IMG/VR virus record: IMGVR_UViG_3300036985_005157
Coordinates: 1 to 35,916 of that record
Direction: 5' to 3' (one strand)
Length of the DNA stretch: 35,916 nucleotides
Origin: a virus
This document shows, piece by piece, positions 12,001-18,732 of this stretch. The stretch's first letter is position 1, and the number at the start of each line of letters is the position of its first letter. A program made the position numbers and the translations under genes. The notes beneath the pieces are model-generated. The model searched no databases. It was not told the DNA's origin and saw only the letters and a list, made by a program, of their open reading frames with translations.

Positions 12001-12184
12001 AGAGCTGATTACATTCTGCAAAACTAATGATGTATATGACTTTAGATTAGGCGGTCTACAATTCTCTTTAGAGCGCAAGAAGCCACAATTTTTTCCGCTA
12101 GAAGAAATGGCACCAACAGCACAACTGACACCTGCACAACAGCGCGCCGAAGATGATAAGCTCATGTTTATGAGTTCACTCTAA
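11957..12184 (+). CDS. Small protein between terminase and portal, 75 aa
   Basis: Overlaps the terminase end by 44 nt. The product has a helix (TILDIKELITFCKTNDV), a strand pair (YDFRLGGLQFSLERK) and a Pro/Gln-rich tail. Similar small proteins occur between terminase and portal in short-tailed phages; none has a known role that I can name. GGAG lies 10 bases before ATG. Confidence 0.6.
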   Translation: MQALNQNTLTILDIKELITFCKTNDVYDFRLGGLQFSLERKKPQFFPLEEMAPTAQLTPAQQRAEDDKLMFMSSL

Positions 12185-12199
12185 AACAGGAGATAATTG

Positions 12200-14044
12200 A
12201 TGTCAGAAAATCAAGTGCAACAATATCGCTGGTGGCAGCATGAAGGTGACAGAGCAGCAGTCACAATATTTACTTTAATGCGTCACTGGGATACTACACA
12301 AGGCGCTGTGCAAGCCTCTAACTTGCGCAACATGCGCTTATACGCAAACCGTGATGTAGCCTCGCTATCGATTGCGCAATACGTTTTAAGCGCGTCCCAG
12401 GAATACATGAGTGGCGGAATTTCTGGGGGTGCCAGTTGGAACAGGCAGTCTAGAATTACGCTCAACGTTGTTAAGTCCTGCATTGATACTCTCTATTCTA
12501 AAATCGGCAAGAATAAAGTTAAACCTACCTTTTTGACTACTGGCGGTAGCATTAAACATCGTCAGCGTGCGATGAAATTAAATAACTTTATGTTTGGTAC
12601 ATTCTGGGAAGGTGATATTTATAATATCGCACCGATGGCATTTAAAGATGCAATGATCTTTGGTACAGGATTTATTAAAGTCTATACTTGTCCTAAAACC
12701 AAACGTATTAAATACGATAGAATATTTCCTGATGAGATTACATGCGATCCTGCAGATGGCTATTATGGTAAACCTAGACAGCTATTCCAGCGAAGATTTG
12801 TATCTAGAGACTATTTAATGGAAATGTTTCCAGACCGTAAGAATGATATTCTATCAGTAAAACAAACTGATATTTCTTATACTGGGGCAGCTCAAGACAC
12901 GATATTAGTTTGCGAAGCATGGCATCTTGGAGATGATGGAAAGCATACGTTATGTATTGATGGTGTGAATTTGTTCACTGAAGACTGGAAGGACGATTGC
13001 TTTCCTTTTGTAGTTATCCGTTACACAGAGCAATCTGTTGGGTATTTAGGGTGTGGGGTATGTGAGGAGCTTCTTGGTATTCAAGTGGAGATCAATAGAC
13101 TACTTCTACACATTCAAGAATCAATGCGATTAATATCTCATCCTAGAATATTTATCGAAACAGGAAGTAAGGTAAATCCACGCCATATTACTAACGAAAT
13201 TGGTACATTTATCCCATACACTGGCACCCCTCCGATTATTCAAGCGGCACAAGCGGTACATCCAGAACAGTTTCAACAATTAGAAAACTTGTATCAAAAA
13301 GCATTTCAGGTTTGCGGTGTCTCCGGCCTTTCTGCAATGTCGCAAAAACCAGCTGGTTTAAACTCTGGCGCTGCAATAGCTGAATATAATGATATAGAAA
13401 CAGAACGTTTTGCACGAACAGGGCAACAATATGAGCAAGTATTCCTCGACTTAGCTAAACTAACCTGCAGAGAATTGAATAAAACTCCTGGTTATAGAGT
13501 TAATTCTCCACAAAAAGACGCAGGATTAGAGAGGTTAGTATGGAAAGATATTCGCTTGCCAGAGGATGAATATGCAATACAATGCTTTCCTACCTCTGCA
13601 CTACCTAAAACACCCGCTATGCGTCTACAACATGTAAAAGACATGATAGATATGGGTGTAATTGATCCGATGCAGGCCACAGAACTATTAGATTTTCCGG
13701 ATTTGGAAGCATACAATCGAATTACTTTATCGCCTATTCGTTTAGCGTACAAAGTAGTCGAAGGTATTCTATTTGATGGAAAATATGTAGGCCCTGAACC
13801 ATTCTTTGATCTACATTTAATGCAGCTCACAGCTCAGAAGTATTATTCATGGGCTCTTACGTTAGATGAAGTAGATGAAGATAACCTCGATCTTCTAAGA
13901 CAATTTATGGATGATATAGAGATTATCAAAGCGCAGGCCGCTATGCAAGCGCAGGCTGCTCTTCCCCCATCACCACAGGAGATGGGATTGCCTATGTCTC
14001 AGGACGTCGGAATGCCTCCTCAAGGGCTATTACCAGCAGCGTAA
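12200..14044 (+). CDS. Portal protein
   Basis: A 614-aa portal. I take ATG at 12200, which has AGGAG seven bases before it. The sequence has the portal order: an N-terminal helix-rich part (YRWWQHEGDRAAVTIF, RNMRLYANRD), the clip and wing region (AFKDAMIFGTGFIKVY, IFPDEITCDPADG), crown-side helices (QVEINRLLLHIQESMRLIS), and a C-terminal Pro/Met/Gln-rich tail. In this family twelve copies form the ring at one vertex where terminase docks and through which DNA passes. The position, right after terminase and before scaffold, agrees. A terminator-like hairpin follows at 14059-14107. Confidence 0.85.
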   Translation: MSENQVQQYRWWQHEGDRAAVTIFTLMRHWDTTQGAVQASNLRNMRLYANRDVASLSIAQYVLSASQEYMSGGISGGASWNRQSRITLNVVKSCIDTLYSKIGKNKVKPTFLTTGGSIKHRQRAMKLNNFMFGTFWEGDIYNIAPMAFKDAMIFGTGFIKVYTCPKTKRIKYDRIFPDEITCDPADGYYGKPRQLFQRRFVSRDYLMEMFPDRKNDILSVKQTDISYTGAAQDTILVCEAWHLGDDGKHTLCIDGVNLFTEDWKDDCFPFVVIRYTEQSVGYLGCGVCEELLGIQVEINRLLLHIQESMRLISHPRIFIETGSKVNPRHITNEIGTFIPYTGTPPIIQAAQAVHPEQFQQLENLYQKAFQVCGVSGLSAMSQKPAGLNSGAAIAEYNDIETERFARTGQQYEQVFLDLAKLTCRELNKTPGYRVNSPQKDAGLERLVWKDIRLPEDEYAIQCFPTSALPKTPAMRLQHVKDMIDMGVIDPMQATELLDFPDLEAYNRITLSPIRLAYKVVEGILFDGKYVGPEPFFDLHLMQLTAQKYYSWALTLDEVDEDNLDLLRQFMDDIEIIKAQAAMQAQAALPPSPQEMGLPMSQDVGMPPQGLLPAA

Positions 14045-14058
14045 ACCTGACCGACACA

Positions 14059-14107
14059 AATGCCCACTTGTTATTTTAGTGGGCATTACTTTATTATTTT
14101 TTTATTG
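14059..14107 (+). terminator. Hairpin terminator between portal and scaffold
   Basis: ATGCCCACT (14060-14068) pairs with AGTGGGCAT (14078-14086) with a 9-nt loop, and a T-rich run follows (14088-14107, interrupted). It sits between the portal stop and the scaffold start. It may end or attenuate packaging transcripts; no obvious promoter follows it, so partial read-through is probable. Confidence 0.65.
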
Positions 14108-14117
14108 GGAGCACATT

Positions 14118-14915
14118 ATGACAGAATTTACTACATCGCCAACACAAACTGGAGCAGCGCCGACGGGTGAGGCATCACAAGTGCAAAGCCAGGCATCAAA
14201 TGTAGATAATGATTATGCGTCGAGATTTGCTAGGCTGACACAAAAGGAAAGGCAAATGCAAACCCTCCGCGAGTCGATGAAATCGGATCGTGAGGAACTT
14301 GAGAGCTATCGTAACCTCAAGAAAACTGCATCAACTAATCCTAATGATGTATTGCAGAAATTTGGAATATCATATGGTGAGTTGACTGAGAAAATTCTAA
14401 CTCCTGAAGATAAGTACGCTACACTTGAACAAAGACTTGCTAAATTCGAAAATGATCAGCAGGAATCTTTGATAAAAAATCAAGAGCGTGACAATCAAGC
14501 GGCATATGACAATGGTTTAAATATTATTAGAACCTTTGTTAATGAGCGCGCAGATGATTATGAATTTATCAGAATAAACGAAGGATATGATGACGTGCTA
14601 GATTTAGCAGCTAAATATTTTAAAGAGACAGGTAAATACTTGTCCTTTGAAGAGGCTGCCAACTTAGTAGAAAAACATTTTGAGCAAGAAGCCGAGAAAT
14701 ACACGACTAGCAAGAAGCTCCAGGCAAAATTTCAGCAAGCACAGCAGCCCAAGGACGGTGCTACTGTCTCTGAAAAGTTGTTCAGCAATCAAGATACAAA
14801 GACACTGACAAATAACGCCACAGCTACGGCAACACCTCAAGAATCTGTAGCAGATGACAAGATTCTTATGCAACGTGCGATCCAAGCATACCGCAGTGGA
14901 TCAATTAAAAAATAA
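14118..14915 (+). CDS. Capsid scaffolding protein
   Basis: The start is ATG at 14118 with GGGAG six bases before it. This 265-aa protein has a polar N-terminus, a long helical coiled-coil-like part (ASRFARLTQKERQMQTLRES, KYATLEQRLAKFEND), and a basic helix at the C-terminus (ILMQRAIQAYRSGSIKK). This is the usual scaffold layout, where the C-terminal basic helix grips the coat protein during procapsid assembly, after which the scaffold leaves. It is immediately before the coat gene. The call rests on composition and gene order. Confidence 0.75.
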   Translation: MTEFTTSPTQTGAAPTGEASQVQSQASNVDNDYASRFARLTQKERQMQTLRESMKSDREELESYRNLKKTASTNPNDVLQKFGISYGELTEKILTPEDKYATLEQRLAKFENDQQESLIKNQERDNQAAYDNGLNIIRTFVNERADDYEFIRINEGYDDVLDLAAKYFKETGKYLSFEEAANLVEKHFEQEAEKYTTSKKLQAKFQQAQQPKDGATVSEKLFSNQDTKTLTNNATATATPQESVADDKILMQRAIQAYRSGSIKK

Positions 14916-14929
14916 TTACGGAGTAACTT

Positions 14930-16159
14930 ATGTTAGACATTAGCGCATTTTCAGCTGCATTAAAACAAATCTACCCTGATTGGAAGGTTCAAGATTTAAC
15001 ATTTCGTAACAATCCGTTCTACGCTCTTGTAGACAAGAATGAAGATTTTTATGGAGAGGTGATCAAGAGTCCCCTTATATACGGAAATCCAGTCAATCGT
15101 AGCAACACTTTCTCAAGCGCATTAGCTGGAACTTCAAGTTCTTTGCTAAAAGGTTTTCTATTAACTCGTAAGAGTGACTATTCTCTTGCAAGCATTTCTA
15201 ATGAAGCATTAGAAGCGTCACAATCCTCAGAAGGCGCATTCTTGGAAGCTGCTAAGCTAGAAATTGATGGCGCGCTTAAACAACTAGCTCGTTCGCACTC
15301 TATCAAAATCTTTAGATCTGGATCTGGATCTATCGGTATTATTAAAGCAGCTTCTTCTCCTACAACAACTGTTGAGATACAAACTATCCAAGATGCAGTG
15401 AACTTCGAAGTTGGTATGAAGTTAAACGCTTCTGCTACCGATGGCACAGGCACAGTTCACGCTGATAAACCTACAATCGTATCGATTGACAGAGCAGCTG
15501 GTACTATGGTTGTTACACCTAGCGTTGCATCGACATGGGCAGCTGGACACTACATTTTTGTAGATGGCGACTATGGCAACGCAATGAGTGGACTTGATGC
15601 ATGGGTTCCTTATGATGATCGCGCTACCCGCTTGGCAGCTAGCTATTATGGGGTAGTTCGAACCGCAGACAGCATTAGGTTGGGGGGTTGCGTTTATGAT
15701 GGCTCTTCTAGTAATTATGAGGAAGCCTTGATTGACGGGCTAAACTTCGCTTATAATGTTGGTGATGCTGAGATTGACTATGTATTTATGAACCCTATCG
15801 ACGTAGCGCAATTAACCAAGATATTGGGATCTAAAGTACAACGTGTGCAAGTATCTGCTGAAGTTAAAGAGGGTGGCCGCTCAATGGCTGCTATCGCATT
15901 TAACGGTATCGAAATATATTATGCTGGTGGATCTGCACGTGTAATTGGTGATCGTAACTGTCCTAAAAACAGAGCATTCGGAGTAACAATGAACACCTGG
16001 AAATTAAATTCACTAGGTAAAGCTGTGCGACTTTTTGAAGCAGATGGCCTTAAAATGCTTAGGAGCAACTCAAGCGATGCATTAGACATAAGAGCTTTCG
16101 GCTATTTAAATCTTAGCTGTACAGCCCCAAGTAGAAACGTTCAGATTAAATTAGCATAA
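14930..16159 (+). CDS. Major capsid protein
   Basis: A 409-aa coat protein preceded by GGAG, directly after the scaffold gene and well ahead of the tail genes. The N-terminal part (ISAFSAALKQIYPDWKVQDL) resembles the N-arm, followed by an E-loop-like region (GNPVNRSNTFSSALAGTSSS), a long spine-helix-like stretch (NEALEASQSSEGAFLEAAKL) and beta-rich A-domain segments. These suggest the HK97 fold of P22-like capsids. Assigned from gene order and pattern. A strong terminator follows at 16204-16228. Confidence 0.85.
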   Translation: MLDISAFSAALKQIYPDWKVQDLTFRNNPFYALVDKNEDFYGEVIKSPLIYGNPVNRSNTFSSALAGTSSSLLKGFLLTRKSDYSLASISNEALEASQSSEGAFLEAAKLEIDGALKQLARSHSIKIFRSGSGSIGIIKAASSPTTTVEIQTIQDAVNFEVGMKLNASATDGTGTVHADKPTIVSIDRAAGTMVVTPSVASTWAAGHYIFVDGDYGNAMSGLDAWVPYDDRATRLAASYYGVVRTADSIRLGGCVYDGSSSNYEEALIDGLNFAYNVGDAEIDYVFMNPIDVAQLTKILGSKVQRVQVSAEVKEGGRSMAAIAFNGIEIYYAGGSARVIGDRNCPKNRAFGVTMNTWKLNSLGKAVRLFEADGLKMLRSNSSDALDIRAFGYLNLSCTAPSRNVQIKLA

Positions 16160-16203
16160 AATGCTTGTTCATATTTTGAACAGATACTTAGTTAGTTAAT
16201 ACT

Positions 16204-16228
16204 GGAGCGGGTAACTCCGCTCCTTTTT
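16204..16228 (+). terminator. Rho-independent terminator after the major capsid gene
   Basis: GGAGCGG (16204-16210) and CCGCTCC (16217-16223) form a GC-rich 7-bp stem with a 6-nt loop, followed by five T. It sits between the coat gene and the next virion gene. A smaller hairpin (TGTTCA/TGAACA, 16166-16182) lies just after the coat stop and may stabilise the mRNA end. Confidence 0.85.
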
Positions 16229-16244
16229 CTTAAGGGAAAACAAA

Positions 16245-17354
16245 ATGGCTAATAGGACTTTTTACAACAGAATATTTACAGGAGAATGCGATATGACTAT
16301 TTTATCAGCACGTGCAAGCATTGGGCTCACTGGTGCTATCAGTGATATAGTCGGTACCGCTGTAAGCACAATCACTAAAGAATCTGGCAATGGTAACTAC
16401 TCGGTGACTCTTGCTGATCCTTACAATGCATTTTTAATGGGTCAAGTTATGTTTGCTTGCGAGTCAGACAGCGTAGCTAAAACCTGCGTTTCTGGTACTG
16501 CGCAAGTTGACAGACTGACTTTTGTTGCTAAAGCATCGTGTGTTTCCGGTGATTTCTTCATCGTGACAGATACTGCTGGCGTAAAATGGGCAGGATCAAT
16601 TGATGTTACCGGATCAGCTCCAGAGCCAACCTCTGCCCTTTGGACTGCTGTTGGCGCGACTAAAAAAGTGCATATTGATATCTCTGCAGCTACCACTGAC
16701 GCTGAGGTTGCGGCTGCTGTACGCGCTGCTTTTGCTGCTTTGACTGGTATTGGTACCACAATCACTGTAAGTGTCGTTACCGGCGCTTATTTCGATTGTA
16801 CTGAAGTTTACCGCGCACCTGTTGCTGTTCCTGCTCTTTACAAAGAAGATGGCGCTGCTACTCCTACCTCATTTACAACTACTGTTGGTACTGCAGGCGT
16901 TCAAACTGCGTATGACATCACCAACACTACCGGCGAGACGATGACTATCGTGGCTCACGGATTTACCACCGGCAAGCTAGTTGCTTTGAGCATTAACTCA
17001 GGTGCATTGCCTACTGGCTGGGCTGCTGGCGCTTATTATGTAATCGCTGTTTCTGCCAATTTGATTGCATTAGCATCAACTTTAGCTAACGCCGAAGCTG
17101 GAACTAGAGTAGCTATTTCTGATTATGGAGATGCTACTAAAACCGTTACTGTTACTCCAACTGCTCCATTTGGATCGCTTGTAGCAAGAACAGAATTCAC
17201 TTCTGTATCTCTAAAAGCAAATGTACAATCTAACAGCAAGATTTATTTTACTTGTTATGACTATGCAGGAACTCAAGTAAATCCATCTAATGGTAGCAAA
17301 ATGTATATTGAAATGCACCTTCGCAATAGCAACGTAAGCGGAGCAGGAGAATAA
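16245..17354 (+). CDS. Capsid-associated virion protein with two inserted beta modules
   Basis: A 369-aa protein right after the coat gene. Residues 1-88 (MANRTFYNRIFTGE, AISDIVGTAVSTITK) and 308-369 (IYFTCYDYAGTQVN, YIEMHLRNSNV) look like one small virion protein interrupted by two modules. Module one (about 91-218) carries FFIVTDTAGVKWAGSID and a TDAEVAAAVRAAF helix, a pattern found in many phage and bacterial surface proteins. Module two (about 222-305) carries MTIVAHGFTTGKLVALS and AYYVIAVSANLIALA, another recurrent beta-rich module. It could be a decoration or head-completion protein exposing the modules on the capsid. The role is inferred. Confidence 0.65.
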   Translation: MANRTFYNRIFTGECDMTILSARASIGLTGAISDIVGTAVSTITKESGNGNYSVTLADPYNAFLMGQVMFACESDSVAKTCVSGTAQVDRLTFVAKASCVSGDFFIVTDTAGVKWAGSIDVTGSAPEPTSALWTAVGATKKVHIDISAATTDAEVAAAVRAAFAALTGIGTTITVSVVTGAYFDCTEVYRAPVAVPALYKEDGAATPTSFTTTVGTAGVQTAYDITNTTGETMTIVAHGFTTGKLVALSINSGALPTGWAAGAYYVIAVSANLIALASTLANAEAGTRVAISDYGDATKTVTVTPTAPFGSLVARTEFTSVSLKANVQSNSKIYFTCYDYAGTQVNPSNGSKMYIEMHLRNSNVSGAGE

Positions 17355-17355
17355 T

Positions 17356-17676
17356 ATGCCACTACCGATGGGCCCAGACCGAACAAAAGGCAAAATTTCT
17401 GGCTTGATCATTGAACAAATGCGGCCAAGTTTTGCTAACGGTATGCGCAAAGGTAATGAAAAAAGTCTCCACGATATGCAGTACGGAGAGAATGAAGTCG
17501 AAGAGGAAAAGGAATTCCAGGCAGCTGGTTCCATGGCCCTCAGAGCAATGTTTTCTGCTATGCAAAGTGGAGATTTTAATGCTGCATACCAAGCTTATTT
17601 GAGTGCCCACAAGATTGTTGACGCTCAAATTGAAGAAGAGGAAGAAGAGGAAGAAGAAACGGGCATGGAGGATTAA
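17356..17676 (+). CDS. Small phage protein with polyglutamate tail, 106 aa
   Basis: ATG one base after the preceding stop, with GGAG upstream. The product has a short basic head (DRTKGKISGLII), a helical part (AAGSMALRAMFSAMQSGDFN, AAYQAYLSAHKIVDAQ) and a C-terminal run of nine Glu. It is next to the head-tail adaptor gene, so a role in the head-tail joint or as a chaperone is possible, but no known family is recognised. The acidic tail would repel DNA or bind a basic partner. Confidence 0.65.
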   Translation: MPLPMGPDRTKGKISGLIIEQMRPSFANGMRKGNEKSLHDMQYGENEVEEEKEFQAAGSMALRAMFSAMQSGDFNAAYQAYLSAHKIVDAQIEEEEEEEEETGMED

Positions 17677-17696
17677 TACCCTCTGCACTCGCTCAT

Positions 17697-17744
17697 CATA
17701 GTGTGATAGCCTCTATTTAAACGTATAGAGGGCACCACACTATG
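17697..17744 (+). promoter_or_regulatory. Two-tier RNA hairpin covering the adaptor RBS and start codon
   Basis: An outer 9-bp arm CATAGTGTG (17697-17705) pairs with CACACTATG (17736-17744), which contains the ATG of the next gene. An inner arm CCTCTAT (17710-17716) pairs with ATAGAGG (17725-17731), which contains the Shine-Dalgarno AGAGGG. Folded, the mRNA would hide both signals. Candidate translational control element for the adaptor gene. Confidence 0.6.
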
Positions 17745-18419
17745 ACTTACGCACCTAACACAGTTACAGTAGCTAGCATGATTACCGGAGCGCGCGAGCG
17801 TGCTGACATGCTAAACACGCAGTTTGTAACAGACACCGAAATAGTATCACTTATAGATCAGAGCTATCGAAAACTTTATAATGAAATAATTAACCGTTTT
17901 GAGAATTATTACGTATCAGAGGCCACTATTGTATTAGTGCCAGGCCAGCGGGATTATGATCTACCAGCTGACTTTTTGAAGCTGTTGGGCGTCGATATAG
18001 TATCTGGTGGCAAAAACTTTACCATGCAACCATGGTCTTTAAATGAGCGGAATAGACTGCTCACTGGTTGGGTTAGCAGACCGATACGCTACATTCTAAA
18101 AGGCGGCAAGATATCATTTGTGCCAGTTGCCTCAAGCGCTGATAGCATAACTATGTTTTATGTGCCAAGTCCTGCAGAAATTACAGCAGTTAGTTCAGTG
18201 GAAGTATTCAGTGGATTTGATGAGTTTATCATGTGTGATGTAGCAATAATGTTGAAACAAAAAGAGGAATCTGACTGCCAGATTTTGTTGATTCAAAAGG
18301 CAGAGCAAAAGCAAATGATAATGGAAACGTTACAGGGTAGAGATTCAGGATTCCCACAGAAAATGACAGATATGGCAAGAATAAATGACAGAGCATGGTT
18401 TCAATTCTGGGGTATGTAA
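17742..18419 (+). CDS. Head-tail adaptor (P22 gp4-like tail accessory factor)
   Basis: A 225-aa mostly helical protein with a central YDLPADFLKLLGVDI motif, TDTEIVSLIDQSYRKLYNEI near the N-terminus and a PVASSADSITMFYVPSP strand pair. It resembles the phage adaptor proteins that bind the portal after packaging and provide the platform for the tail. In P22 the counterpart is gp4. It is placed between the head and nozzle genes, as expected. Its start codon is inside the hairpin at 17697-17744, so translation may be regulated. Its stop overlaps the next start (TAATG). Confidence 0.7.
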   Translation: MTYAPNTVTVASMITGARERADMLNTQFVTDTEIVSLIDQSYRKLYNEIINRFENYYVSEATIVLVPGQRDYDLPADFLKLLGVDIVSGGKNFTMQPWSLNERNRLLTGWVSRPIRYILKGGKISFVPVASSADSITMFYVPSPAEITAVSSVEVFSGFDEFIMCDVAIMLKQKEESDCQILLIQKAEQKQMIMETLQGRDSGFPQKMTDMARINDRAWFQFWGM

Positions 18420-18724
18420 TGGCACTTAGGACTAAAAGTTTTCGTAAATTATATACAAAAGATGATACAATTAATAGGATACAGGACTCTATTAAAGAGG
18501 CTATTGATCCTGTGTTATCTGATTTAATATTAAATAGAGCAGAAATAATAACGACAATATTAACAACTGATACTGTAATAAGCCACAACTTAAACCGCAT
18601 ACCAACCGGTTTTATAGTGACAGATACCACGACGAATTCCACTCTTTGGAGAGTTGCATGGGATGCCTCCACGATAACACTCAAAGCATCGACCGACTCT
18701 CCAATTAAACTATTTTTATTTTGA
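18419..18724 (+). CDS. Tail-adaptor-region protein, 101 aa
   Basis: Start ATG at 18419 overlaps the previous stop by one base, with GGGG six bases upstream. The product begins with a basic helical segment (ALRTKSFRKLYTKDD, NRIQDSIKEAIDPVLSD), followed by beta strands (VISHNLNRIPTGFIVTDTTT, STLWRVAWDASTITLKAS). Proteins of this pattern sit next to adaptor and nozzle genes in short-tailed phages and are usually annotated as structural, but a specific role is not known to me. Confidence 0.65.
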   Translation: MALRTKSFRKLYTKDDTINRIQDSIKEAIDPVLSDLILNRAEIITTILTTDTVISHNLNRIPTGFIVTDTTTNSTLWRVAWDASTITLKASTDSPIKLFLF

Positions 18725-18732
18725 GGTAAATT

